DNA of 64,000 nt, from the NCBI GenBank assembly GCA_002239045.1, contig MPNN01000002.1, forward strand, positions 1 through 64,000. The letters run 5' to 3'. Positions 34,895 to 43,743 of this stretch are shown piece after piece; position 1 is the stretch's first letter; every line of letters begins with the position of its first letter. The position numbers and the translations under genes are program-made. Under the pieces are notes generated by a model. The model was given only the letters and a program-made list of their open reading frames with translations, had not been told where the DNA came from and did no database searches. The stretch is from SAR202 cluster bacterium bin127. GTDB taxonomy: Bacteria; Chloroflexota; Dehalococcoidia; Lucifugimonadales; Lucifugimonadaceae.

Positions 34895-37333
34895 ATGACA
34901 TACGCAATAGACATGGTCGCTCAGCGGCCGAAAATCTTCCTCAGCCTATTCAGCTTTATCTTCGCAGCATTGATGGTTGTCAATTGCGGTGGATCTAGCG
35001 ACGGGGAATCTGGATTCCCGGGCGCACTAGGGGCTCCGGGGGAGCCGGGAGCACCAGGCGCACCGGGAGAACCAGGAGCACCGGGATCGCCAGGCGGAGC
35101 CATCATCCAGACCGTAGTCGTTGAGAAAGAGGTGATGGTTTTAGGCGAAACCGTAGTTCAAACCGTCGTTGTCGAGCGCGCAGTTGAAGTCATGAAGGAG
35201 GTCGAAGTTGAGCGCGTTGTTGAGGTCGTGAAGGAGGTTGAGGTCGCTGGTGAGAGTGTGGTCCAACCGGTAAGTCCCGTCGCGGCGTCTGACGTAGCCC
35301 AATCCAGCTCAGAAGATACTGCGCAAAACGACGAAATCTCGTTCCAACCACAGGCACGAGTGATCGTCCGAAATGCAGAAATGACGGTGCAATCCGATGA
35401 CCCGAGCGCAACCGTCGATGCAATCGGCGACCTTGCCAATGACCGCGGAGGTTGGATCGTCGACAGCACCGCCAATGATCGAGGTTCGTACAGCATCACG
35501 ATCCGAGTGCCCGCCGAAATCTTGGATGCCGTCATCGACGAGATCTCAAGTTCCGTGGCGAAGGTAGAAAAAGTCAATTCAACGAGCGCGGACTTCACCG
35601 AGGAGTTCATCGATCTAAGCGCCCGACAAACGACGGTTCAAGAAACCGTCAACGCTTTGACGGAGCTACTGAAAACCGCCGAGTACGACAGCGTCGAAGA
35701 ACTGCTGGAAGTGCAAAAAGAGATAACCAGCTGGCAGACGGAGCTCGAAAGCATCGACGGAAGATTGCGGTTCATCAGCCAATCCGCCAACTTCTCTAAA
35801 TTGCAGGTAACCGTAAACCTCTCGCCAATCCCGATGCAGGTTGACGCGGGTTCAGATATCCGCGTGGGCCTATCGACTCAGCGACAATACACTGCGCGTT
35901 TCAATCCGCCCGAAGGATACGACCGTTTCGAGATCGTCTGGGATTTCGGCGACGGAACACCACCTAGGTCCGCCAAGTCTGCCCTCAGGACTCAAAACGA
36001 AGAAGGATTGTTGAGCGTCCCGGTGGTTCACAGCTACAGCAGCGACGGCTTCTCTCCTTATGTCGTAACGGTCAGCATCAAGGCCTACTCGGAAAACGGC
36101 GTGGCACAAGGTGAAGACAAAATCTGGGCCCACGTCGCGCCGGTCTCGTTCAACGTCGATGCTGGTGGCGATATCGATGTCGGTGTCCACGAACAGAACC
36201 AGTACACGGCGCGATTCAATCCGCCGGAGGGGTACGACAACTTCGAGATCACCTGGGATTTCGGCAACGCTTCCGGACAGAAGATCGTGCGATCAGCGCT
36301 GCGTACTCGAGACAACCAAGGTTTCCTTAGCGTTCCCGTAGTTCACGCTTACGATACCGACAGGTTCTCGCCGTACGTCGTGTCGGTCAACGTCAAAGCG
36401 TCTTCTGACCAAGGCGTGGCATACGGGAGAGACAAGTTCTGGGTCAACGTCGCTCCCATAGCGGTTGAAGTAGACGCTGGAGAAGACATCGGCGTTGGTA
36501 CGAACGTGCAACGGCAATACACTGCGCGCTTCATTCCGCCCGAAGGATACGATCGTTTCGAGATCACTTGGGATTTCGGCGACGGAACCGGATCTCAGAC
36601 GGTCTATTCGGCGTTGAAGACTCAGGACGCATCGAGCTACTTGAGCGCCCCGGTTGTCCACACCTATTACGACGACGCGTTCTCGCCATACGTCGTGACG
36701 GTAAAAATCAAGGCATCGTCTGACAGAGGGGTTTCCGAAGGCGGTGACCAGCTGTGGGCACATGTCTCGGAACTGCCCCAGATCGAAGCATACCTGTCGG
36801 CCTCTCAACACACCGTAGAAGAGAACCAACAGGTCAGATTCACCGCGACCTTCAACCACCCGGAGACGGTACGGAACTTGATGCACCGATGGGACTTCCG
36901 GGACGGTTCGAAGATCACCGAAGAACCGATCGGCCCCGACGTTACTCGCGTCGAGATCGAGCATGCATTCGACCGGTTTAGGCCTCAGTCGTATCCCGTC
37001 AAGTTCGAAATTTGGGGAGAAAGCGACGCCGGAGAAGTGCTTGAAACGCATTTCATCGACATATACGTCACGGCATCGCCAACAGTGAACTCATCCGAAT
37101 TCGAACCCGGAGAGACCGCCACACAAGGCATCAACGTTCTGGTCGCGTTCTTCACCTTCGCGGGAACAGCGGCGATCTGGATCGCGACAACCTCGCCGAT
37201 CTGGCTCATCTTCGGCGCGGGCATCTACTTCGCGGTACGTTTCGCGATCCGTCGGCGACGCCGGTTGGCGAGCGTGATGGAAGCGCCAGACACAGAACCT
37301 GGGGATCCCGACGAATCATCCTCGTCGGTCTAG
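34895..37333 (+). CDS. DUF4349 plus PKD-repeat anchored protein with collagen-like and VEKEV stalk (A')
   Basis: Start at ATG 34895 (AAGGAGAA upstream), 812 aa. Signal segment FLSLFSFIFAALMVVNC ends in a possible lipobox Cys. A collagen-like Gly-X-Y run (about 40-68, GAPGEPGAPGAPGEPG) is followed by a VEKEV/VEREV stalk (about 70-125). DUF4349 spans about 152-312 (FTEEFIDLSARQTTVQETVN). Three near-identical PKD-like repeats beginning YTARF-PPEGYD follow (WDFGDGT near 350, WDFGNAS near 454, WDFGDGT near 558), plus a fourth divergent one (WDFRDGS near 666). The C-terminal membrane helix (about 746-789) has a basic tail. Paralogue of A. Confidence 0.85.
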   Translation: MTYAIDMVAQRPKIFLSLFSFIFAALMVVNCGGSSDGESGFPGALGAPGEPGAPGAPGEPGAPGSPGGAIIQTVVVEKEVMVLGETVVQTVVVERAVEVMKEVEVERVVEVVKEVEVAGESVVQPVSPVAASDVAQSSSEDTAQNDEISFQPQARVIVRNAEMTVQSDDPSATVDAIGDLANDRGGWIVDSTANDRGSYSITIRVPAEILDAVIDEISSSVAKVEKVNSTSADFTEEFIDLSARQTTVQETVNALTELLKTAEYDSVEELLEVQKEITSWQTELESIDGRLRFISQSANFSKLQVTVNLSPIPMQVDAGSDIRVGLSTQRQYTARFNPPEGYDRFEIVWDFGDGTPPRSAKSALRTQNEEGLLSVPVVHSYSSDGFSPYVVTVSIKAYSENGVAQGEDKIWAHVAPVSFNVDAGGDIDVGVHEQNQYTARFNPPEGYDNFEITWDFGNASGQKIVRSALRTRDNQGFLSVPVVHAYDTDRFSPYVVSVNVKASSDQGVAYGRDKFWVNVAPIAVEVDAGEDIGVGTNVQRQYTARFIPPEGYDRFEITWDFGDGTGSQTVYSALKTQDASSYLSAPVVHTYYDDAFSPYVVTVKIKASSDRGVSEGGDQLWAHVSELPQIEAYLSASQHTVEENQQVRFTATFNHPETVRNLMHRWDFRDGSKITEEPIGPDVTRVEIEHAFDRFRPQSYPVKFEIWGESDAGEVLETHFIDIYVTASPTVNSSEFEPGETATQGINVLVAFFTFAGTAAIWIATTSPIWLIFGAGIYFAVRFAIRRRRRLASVMEAPDTEPGDPDESSSSV

Positions 37334-37689
37334 CCTCCGCCAAGGCAATTATTCACTTGACACACCCGGCGTGAGTCGTTTTCGCCTCTTGTGCCGCCGC
37401 CATTCCCGCCTCCTGTGCGGGTAATGGCGGAGAGTGTTGGTACGGCTCTCCGTCAAGAGAGGGTCAGAGTATGTCAAAGACATGCATTGCTGTCCCACGG
37501 GGCCAGTTTCGACGCATCCCAAGCTCTGATACCGGTTCTGCCCAAGAATTGATGATGATGTCATGTATATGACAGGTATAAATACATAAATATCACGCTA
37601 TTATCACACAAATATCCTGTAAGATTTAACTTGTATGTCCGAATTCAGCGTGGAGATCGCGCAGTTTCGCGATTTTCCTCAATTTACAG
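37334..37689. other. Gene-free spacer downstream of A'
   Basis: Contains the hairpin at 37397-37430, then an AT-rich stretch (37560-37630) with ATGTCATGTATATGACAG, a near-palindrome around TGTCATGTATATGACA (37559-37574). The ECF-type promoter of B' lies at the end. No gene is convincing here. Confidence 0.55.
37397..37430 (+). terminator. Hairpin after A'
   Basis: CCGCCATT-CCCGC (37397-37409) pairs with GCGGG-T-AATGGCGG (37417-37430), 13 bp with one bulge and a 7-nt loop. There is no T-run, so it may stabilise the 3' end or terminate weakly. Confidence 0.5.
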
Positions 37690-37715
37690 GGAACAAATCC
37701 CCAACGTGCAGCGTC
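37690..37715 (+). promoter_or_regulatory. ECF-type promoter GGAAC-N17-CGTC, copy 4
   Basis: GGAAC (37690-37694), 17 bp, CGTC (37712-37715). ATG 41 bp after CGTC. CCCCAAAACAATGTCACGGA follows, matching the leader before B. Confidence 0.75.
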
Positions 37716-37756
37716 TCTACTTCAGTGCCCCAAAACAATGTCACGGAGAAAAATCG

Positions 37757-39556
37757 ATGAACCTCTCAACTATCGCACCAACCAAACACCTCAGATCCAA
37801 TCCCGTCACCGCGATCGCACTTTTGATCGTTGGTATAATCACTGCCGCAACGATCGCTTGTAGCAGTGACGAGGTTGTCGTGGAATATCAAGCCCAACCA
37901 GGCTTGGCGGGCGACCCAGGTCAACCAGGCTCGCCGGGCGACCCGGGTCAACCAGGCTCGCCGGGCGACCCGGGTCAACCAGGCTCGCCGGGCGCCCCAG
38001 GTCAACCGGGCTTGGCGGGCGCCTCAGGTCAATCTGGACCCCCGGTCCACGTCGAAGTCGCGAAAGAGGTCATCGTCGAGGGCGAATCACCAGTGTTCGG
38101 TTCGCCGCCACGTCGCCAACCTTACCAACCGTCCCAACCTGGCGCCACAACCTTTCAAAACACGAGCCGTGCCAACTTCGCCCTGACATCCCAGGACGAC
38201 ACCTCGACTTTCAGCCTCGACACGGATCGCACTTCATTCCAACTCGCACTCAATTGGACGCGCTCGGGCTACGAGGTAGATCCGGCGTCCGTCCGCGCGG
38301 AAGAGTGGGTTAACGCATTCAACTACGGCTATGAGTTGCCTCGTCATGACGATTCCTTCAACATCCAGACCGACGTGATCGAACACCCACTAGACGAGAA
38401 TCTCCACTTGGCACGCGTCGCATTTCAAGCTCCCGACATCGCTGTTGACCTACCTCTGAACGTTACTTTGGTGCTCGACGGTTCGGGATCAATGTCCAAC
38501 GGCAACCGAGTCCAGATCGCGCGCGATGCGGCCGAAACGATCCGGACGAGCCTCGGGAGGGACGACCGAATGTCGATCGTGCACTTTGACGACCGCGTGA
38601 AGCGTGGACTGACCGTGGAAGACGACAATCCCGGAAGCCGATCGATCCGCAACTCAATCCGCGACCTCAGGCCTGATGGCGGAACCAATGTCCAAGCTGG
38701 TCTGGACCTCGGCGTTGAGTTGGCGCATCGCATGAGAAGGGAGCGACCAGATTCGTTCAACTACGTCATCCTCATGTCCGACGGCGTTGCGAACGTCAAC
38801 GCTACGAACCCATTCGCAATACTCGAATCAGCGTCTGACAGAGACCCAGACAACCCGCTAAGGCTGATCACCATCGGTGTTGGAATCGAAAACTATAACG
38901 ACGTTTTGCTGGAGCAACTCGCCCAATACGGCAACGGTTGGTACCGCTACCTAAGCGAGCCGGAAGAAGGCCGCAGACTATTCGCCCGCGACAGCTGGCT
39001 GTCGTTGTCGGTGCCGTTCGCAGACCAGACCCGAGCGCAAGTCGTCTGGGACGAAAATCTCGTCCGCAGCTGGCGCATGATCGGATATGAGAACCGCGTC
39101 ACGTCCGACGAGTCGTTCACTCGTGCCGAGAAGAAGTTCGCCGAACTTCCCGCCGGTACCGCAACCACGGTCTTCTTCGAACTCGAACTCGTCGACCGCT
39201 ACGAGTTAGGTAACACGAACGAGCCGCTTGGCGATGTCGAAGTGCGGTGGGTTACGCCCAGCACTGGTGAAGGAAATCGCCAACACCAGGAGATCGACGC
39301 CATCCTCTCAAACCGCGATGCAGCAACCGACTTCGGCGCCATCGTCGCGTTGACCGCCGATCGCTACAGCGGCCTGCACGAATACGGCGGCGAACACCCC
39401 GGCTCGATACACAACGATCTCTCCGACCTCGCTAGCAGGTTGCGAAGCGTAGGTTCACCAATCTCCGGCACGTCGGCTTACGAGGATTTCGAATACGTTT
39501 TGAATGCCCTAGTCGATAACGTCGAGCCCGCACCAAGCACTGGATACAGCAGGTAG
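37757..39556 (+). CDS. YfbK-like von Willebrand factor A lipoprotein with collagen-like stalk (B')
   Basis: Start at ATG 37757, with CACGGAG upstream; the longer frame would run over the promoter. 599 aa. Signal peptide with lipobox TIAC. In place of the VEKEV stalk of B there is a collagen-like run GDPGQPGSPGDPGQPGSP (about 46-92) and one short VAKEVIVEGE relic. The YfbK N-domain, the vWA domain with full MIDAS (DGSGSM near 241, GGTNVQAG, LMSDGVANV) and the DUF3520-like C-terminus are very similar to B. Clearly a duplicate of B with an exchanged stalk. Confidence 0.9.
   Translation: MNLSTIAPTKHLRSNPVTAIALLIVGIITAATIACSSDEVVVEYQAQPGLAGDPGQPGSPGDPGQPGSPGDPGQPGSPGAPGQPGLAGASGQSGPPVHVEVAKEVIVEGESPVFGSPPRRQPYQPSQPGATTFQNTSRANFALTSQDDTSTFSLDTDRTSFQLALNWTRSGYEVDPASVRAEEWVNAFNYGYELPRHDDSFNIQTDVIEHPLDENLHLARVAFQAPDIAVDLPLNVTLVLDGSGSMSNGNRVQIARDAAETIRTSLGRDDRMSIVHFDDRVKRGLTVEDDNPGSRSIRNSIRDLRPDGGTNVQAGLDLGVELAHRMRRERPDSFNYVILMSDGVANVNATNPFAILESASDRDPDNPLRLITIGVGIENYNDVLLEQLAQYGNGWYRYLSEPEEGRRLFARDSWLSLSVPFADQTRAQVVWDENLVRSWRMIGYENRVTSDESFTRAEKKFAELPAGTATTVFFELELVDRYELGNTNEPLGDVEVRWVTPSTGEGNRQHQEIDAILSNRDAATDFGAIVALTADRYSGLHEYGGEHPGSIHNDLSDLASRLRSVGSPISGTSAYEDFEYVLNALVDNVEPAPSTGYSR
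37892..38036 (+). repeat. 27-bp tandem repeat encoding the collagen-like stalk
   Basis: Unit GGCGACCCGGGTCAACCAGG plus CTCGCCG, encoding Gly-Asp-Pro-Gly-Gln-Pro-Gly-Ser-Pro. About three near-perfect and two diverged copies occur in frame. The high DNA identity of the inner copies implies recent expansion or contraction. Confidence 0.85.
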
Positions 39557-39611
39557 CAGATCCGCACTGCTGACAGGCTAACCGCCGACGGGTTACATAC
39601 AATCTCGCGGA

Positions 39612-40847
39612 GTGATCAGTCTGGAACAACGCAGCCGCATCGACAACTTCGTCGATGGGTTGACCAACTTCGACGACTTCGGAACCAAAACCGAAGTCGT
39701 CGAAGTTCCTTCAGCTGCCGATGCGCCTCCACTCGTCTACTACGTCAACGAATTCTGGACGCACGCACAGCGGGCCGGTCACGCTTTGCACGAAATCAGC
39801 TATCGAGCATGCTTCAAACCACAACTCCCCGAGTTTTTCATCGCCCGACTGACCGATCCCGAGGGCGTCGTATACGACCCATTCATGGGACGAGGCACAA
39901 CACCGATTCAGGCGGCCATAATGAACCGACCGGCAGTCGGTAACGATGCCAACCCGATGTCGATCATGATGACGCGCCCGCGGCTGAACACCCCCCAACT
40001 GCGCGATATCGAAACCCGGTTGCGAGAAGTGTCATGGGGTGTCGTCGAACCAACGGAATCCGATGAGCGATTCGACGTCTTCTTTCACCCCGCGACGCTC
40101 CGACAAATCGTCGCACTCCGATCTTGGTTAAGCGAACGCGAGACAGCAGGCACGTTTGACTCTATTGATGACTGGATCCGGTTGGTGGCGATGAGTCGAT
40201 TGACTGGACACTCCCCGGGTTTCTTTTCCGTTTACACGCTACCCCCAAATCAAGCGGCATCAATCGAAAGCCAGTCGCGCATCAACGAAAAGCGCGGACA
40301 GACTCCCTCTGAACGTGACGTCAAAGAACTGATATTGCGGAAGAGTCGATCTTTGCTCCGTCATGGGGGACTGAACTACAACCAATTTGATCTAGGTTGT
40401 GGCGACTCGACGGACACGCCGGAAATCAAAACAGATTCGGTCGATTTGGTTGTGACATCGCCTCCGTTCCTGGACACCGTCGACTACCGGTCCGACAACC
40501 ACGTTCGGGCGTGGTTCGCCGACATCGACATTGACGCGCAACCAATCGCAATCCTGCAAAACCCCGAAGAATGGCAACATTTCACCGCCGAAACTTTGCG
40601 AGAGCTTTGCCGAGTCGTCAAACCCGGTGGCACGATCTGCTACGAAGTCGGCGAGGTCCGCAACGCAACCATCAAGCTCGAAGACCTAGTTTACGCCGCC
40701 ATCCGAGATGCCCAACTCCCTGTCGAAGTAATCGGGGTCCTCATGAACCAGCAAGACTTTACTAAGACCTCAAACACCTGGGGCGTCACCAATAATCGCC
40801 GAGGCACTAACACGAACCGGGTGGTGATGATGACCGTGTTGGGGTGA
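39612..40847 (+). CDS. DNA methyltransferase (amino-methylating, N4-cytosine/N6-adenine type)
   Basis: 411 aa from GTG 39612, with no clear Shine-Dalgarno sequence. The SAM-binding motif I is DPFMGRGTTPIQAA (near 89-102). The catalytic motif IV is TSPPF (near 280-284), and VKPGGTICYEVGEV follows. SPPF/SPPY motifs are common in N4-cytosine enzymes. Motif I precedes IV with a long insert of about 180 residues between them, probably the recognition domain. No cognate restriction endonuclease gene is adjacent. A solitary regulator or anti-restriction role is possible. Confidence 0.82.
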   Translation: MISLEQRSRIDNFVDGLTNFDDFGTKTEVVEVPSAADAPPLVYYVNEFWTHAQRAGHALHEISYRACFKPQLPEFFIARLTDPEGVVYDPFMGRGTTPIQAAIMNRPAVGNDANPMSIMMTRPRLNTPQLRDIETRLREVSWGVVEPTESDERFDVFFHPATLRQIVALRSWLSERETAGTFDSIDDWIRLVAMSRLTGHSPGFFSVYTLPPNQAASIESQSRINEKRGQTPSERDVKELILRKSRSLLRHGGLNYNQFDLGCGDSTDTPEIKTDSVDLVVTSPPFLDTVDYRSDNHVRAWFADIDIDAQPIAILQNPEEWQHFTAETLRELCRVVKPGGTICYEVGEVRNATIKLEDLVYAAIRDAQLPVEVIGVLMNQQDFTKTSNTWGVTNNRRGTNTNRVVMMTVLG

Positions 40848-40895
40848 CATCCACGACACGAATTTACGGTTTTGAGGTCGATTCTTAGCCATAAC

Positions 40896-41405
40896 TCAAC
40901 TTCCGAAAAACCGCCCGAATTCTTTGACCTTCTCCAACAGCCCGACGCCGACTCGCTTGGTGGCGGCATGGTGAGGAGCTTCGTCCGACAGCGTCACGCG
41001 ACCCGTTCGACCATCGTAGGTCATATGGTAATTCGCAAGGATGTCACGACCAATCAGAACCTGGCAATCGAGATTTTTGTGCAGCCTTGCACCTAAGAAA
41101 TACAACGGGACATGCAACCCAAGGCTTGGTATGTGAATGTCCGCGACATCATATACAGGCACAACATCAGGTCCAGCTACGGTACCTATCTCTTCACTAT
41201 CCTTTATGGCAAATCCCAGTTTTGTTGCCAGATCGCGATCTACCGAGGTCCTTTTGGCACCGGTATCGATTAACGCCCGGTAGGGAGTTGAATTTGTGTG
41301 CATTAACTCGTCGGGATTAAGGGATATCCCGAGATCAACGCCAATGGTAGGCCCTATGCGAAAAAGTTGGCCATCATCGAGATGACCACACTCAGCCGAT
41401 GGCAA
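40896..41405 (-). CDS. Retropepsin-like aspartic protease
   Basis: 169 aa. The active-site motif ALIDTGAKRTSVD (Asp47-Thr-Gly-Ala) and the distal hydrophobic CQVLIGRDILANY, the usual (I/L)LGRD-x-L pairing motif, define a retropepsin-like fold, which would work as a dimer. No membrane segment or signal peptide. The ATG abuts the stop of the upstream 81-91 aa gene, so translation is coupled. Substrate unknown. Confidence 0.75.
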   Translation of the reverse strand: MPSAECGHLDDGQLFRIGPTIGVDLGISLNPDELMHTNSTPYRALIDTGAKRTSVDRDLATKLGFAIKDSEEIGTVAGPDVVPVYDVADIHIPSLGLHVPLYFLGARLHKNLDCQVLIGRDILANYHMTYDGRTGRVTLSDEAPHHAATKRVGVGLLEKVKEFGRFFGS

Positions 41406-41681
41406 TTATTCAACCCACACACTTGCAGAAGGCGTATATGCCGATTCGTCCGCCCGTTCGATCAAAACGGGCCGGTTTCTGAACTTGCGTTTATTCGCGA
41501 ACGATTCTGCCTGTTCAACGTCATCGAAATCCCCAACAACCTTCCCACCACACATAGCGATCCATCGGCCCGAATACTTTTTGCGAATGTCGTGGAATTG
41601 GGCGTCAAACGCAACGATTTCGTCAAGGAGCGTTCTCTTTTTGGCGATTCCCACATTGCACCTCTTATCCTGAAAGGCCAA
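41406..41681 (-). CDS. DUF5678-like small protein upstream of the protease
   Basis: 91 aa from ATG 41681, but GTG ten codons in (GIAKKRTLLDEIVAFDAQF), with AAGAGGTG just upstream, is a credible alternative giving about 81 aa. The core KKYSGRWIAMCGGKVVGDFDDVEQAE resembles DUF5678 ('kY.GkWVAi..GkVv..g.d..e'). It is soluble. Strict coupling to the retropepsin-like gene suggests a partner, substrate or inhibitor; this is inference. Confidence 0.65.
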   Translation of the reverse strand: MAFQDKRCNVGIAKKRTLLDEIVAFDAQFHDIRKKYSGRWIAMCGGKVVGDFDDVEQAESFANKRKFRNRPVLIERADESAYTPSASVWVE

Positions 41682-41817
41682 CTTTATTGAGCACGGGCCG
41701 ACGACTGCTCAATGTAACCAATAGGCTAACCGACCCCGTTCGATTTTGCAACAGATTTGGGAATCCCCATCACATCGAATGAACATGCCAAATCTTCTTG
41801 TTACGGTGCACTTCTCC

Positions 41818-42882
41818 CTAGAACGGCAACCCCGTCGAAAAGTCCGGAATCCCCGCCCATCGGCCGCCGTCCCCGGAGCGCTGAACTGCGATCGTCTTGA
41901 TGACGTCCGGGTTCGCCAGACCATGTGGTGCCCTTCCCGTCAGTGCGAAGCTCACGTTCTCCGCCTGTTTCTGCCCGCACTCCTCCAAGAACGTGGGCGA
42001 GTAACCGGCCAAGTGAGGAGTAACAAAGCAGTTCGGCAACGTAAGTATCGGATCCTCCGATGCCACTGGCTCGACCTCCGTCACGTCGATGCCCGCGAAT
42101 GCGATCTGTCCGTCCCGCAGCGCGGCATGGAGCGCTACCTGGTCGACCAACTTCCCGCGGGCGCAGTTGATGAGGATCGCAGTCGACTTCATCTTCGCCA
42201 ACGAATCCGCGTTGATGATGTGGTTTGTCGCCTCTGTGTGTGGGGCATGGATCGAGATAATGTCCGACTCTGCCCAGAGTTCGTCGAGATCGACGAGCTG
42301 CACGCCGTAGAGGTCGGCGGACGATTGGTAGCCGTATGGATCGAAAGCGATTATGCGCTTGGGGCCGAAGCCGGAAACTCGCTGAGCAAACGCCCTTCCG
42401 ATGTTGCCGAATCCGAGAATCCCGACCGTCTTGCCACCAACGCGGTCGACCGATTCTTGGTATTCGCGCATCAATGCCGGATCGTCAGACCACTTCCCCT
42501 CGCGCGTCGCCGCAACGGTTTCCGGGATGCGTCGCAGGATCGACAGCATCATCGCCATCGCGTGGTCCGCAACCTCCACCGTGTTAACCCCCGGCACATT
42601 GCAGGCCAGCACGCCCAGCTCGGTCGCGGCATCGAGGTCGATCGAGTCCACGCCGACTCCCATGCGGCTCACGACCTTCAACCTAGAACACGCCTCCAAA
42701 ACGTCCCGACCCGTCAGCGGCCAAGTCGCAACGAGAGCACCATCAGCATCCTTCATCGCCTCGATATACGGTTCCGTATCCTCGAACGGGTCAAGCAGTT
42801 CCACTTCGATATCGCCGGCCGACTCGATGATGCCCTTGACATCAACAAAGGTCTCACAGGCAACCACAACTTTGAGGGACAT
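41818..42882 (-). CDS. D-2-hydroxyacid dehydrogenase (phosphoglycerate dehydrogenase-like)
   Basis: 354 aa. Rossmann motif VGILGFGNIGRAFA. Catalytic Arg in LINCARGKLVD, Glu in DVTEVEPVASEDP and His in VTPHLAGYSP are all present. The substrate-binding domain is split around the NAD domain as usual. No ACT domain, so it is shorter than SerA of many bacteria. It may reduce or oxidise 2-keto/2-hydroxy acids made by the sugar-acid dehydratases, or act in serine synthesis. The 404-aa open frame on the opposite strand is a shadow. Confidence 0.9.
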   Translation of the reverse strand: MSLKVVVACETFVDVKGIIESAGDIEVELLDPFEDTEPYIEAMKDADGALVATWPLTGRDVLEACSRLKVVSRMGVGVDSIDLDAATELGVLACNVPGVNTVEVADHAMAMMLSILRRIPETVAATREGKWSDDPALMREYQESVDRVGGKTVGILGFGNIGRAFAQRVSGFGPKRIIAFDPYGYQSSADLYGVQLVDLDELWAESDIISIHAPHTEATNHIINADSLAKMKSTAILINCARGKLVDQVALHAALRDGQIAFAGIDVTEVEPVASEDPILTLPNCFVTPHLAGYSPTFLEECGQKQAENVSFALTGRAPHGLANPDVIKTIAVQRSGDGGRWAGIPDFSTGLPF

Positions 42883-43077
42883 CTATCCTATCCTCGCTCC
42901 ATCAATATTCTTCGCTCGCACCAACTCCGGCGCTCATCGATTTGCATCTATCAACCATAAACAAAATCGAGGCGATGTGTATCTGAACAGCCGCGACTTG
43001 CCGAGTTAGGGATAAACCGAGGCATTACTATTCCATCCACCGCATTCCGACCAGCGATCACGGAAGAAAGACCAACC

Positions 43078-43743
43078 ATGCAAAGCCCATCAAAAGCAGA
43101 AATCGCCGACTACGTCGAAGCCCACACCACCATCCCCGACAGCATTTTCGACGCCATCGCCAATGATGCTCAGACAACTCCCTCCGCCGGCATGATGTCT
43201 GGCCGCACCGTCGGGTACTTTCTCAACACCCTCGTAACCATCTCGGGAGCTAAACGCGTTCTTGAAATCGGAACTTTCGTCGGCTACAGCGCACTGATGA
43301 TGGCCACCGCTCTTCCTGAAGACGGCGAACTCATCACTCTCGACGTCAGCGATGAATTCACGAGCATCGCCCGCAAACACTGGGCGAGGCACCCTGCCGG
43401 AAGCAAAATCCAACTCGTTCTAGGACCTGCGATCGAAAGCCTCGATTCCCTGGAACCCGAATTCGACGTTGTCTTCATCGACGCCGATAAAGACAACTAT
43501 CCGATCTACTACGAGAAGTCGTTGAACCTGCTTTCGCCAAGAGGTGTCATTGTGATCGATAACGTGTTCCAAGGCGGCCGCGTTCTGGAACCCGTGGCCG
43601 ATGACAACCCACGAGCGGCGTCCACACGAGCCGTTCAGTCGATGAACGACATCATCCAAAACGACGACCGGGTCAACAACGTGATGCTCACCATTCGAGA
43701 TGGCATCACCCTGGTGCGCAAACGCGACACCCACCTCACCTAA
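43078..43743 (+). CDS. SAM-dependent O-methyltransferase (class I, CCoAOMT-like)
   Basis: 221 aa. SAM-binding VLEIGTFVGYSALMMA, LDVSDEF, and the metal/catalytic motif FDVVFIDADKDNYPIYYE. VIVIDNVFQGGRV is typical of the cation-dependent catechol O-methyltransferase family. The substrate is probably a catechol-like or small hydroxyl compound, not predictable. It is divergent from the hydroxyacid dehydrogenase, and its end overlaps the convergent dehydratase gene by 8 bp. Confidence 0.9.
   Translation: MQSPSKAEIADYVEAHTTIPDSIFDAIANDAQTTPSAGMMSGRTVGYFLNTLVTISGAKRVLEIGTFVGYSALMMATALPEDGELITLDVSDEFTSIARKHWARHPAGSKIQLVLGPAIESLDSLEPEFDVVFIDADKDNYPIYYEKSLNLLSPRGVIVIDNVFQGGRVLEPVADDNPRAASTRAVQSMNDIIQNDDRVNNVMLTIRDGITLVRKRDTHLT

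Noticed and set aside
37892-38036. CRISPR-like array
   Set aside because: Repeats are directly adjacent, in frame and lack unique spacers; they encode a collagen-like stalk.
41746-42960. 404-codon plus-strand frame
   Set aside because: It lies exactly opposite the hydroxyacid dehydrogenase, whose motifs are complete; Arg/His-rich shadow composition.
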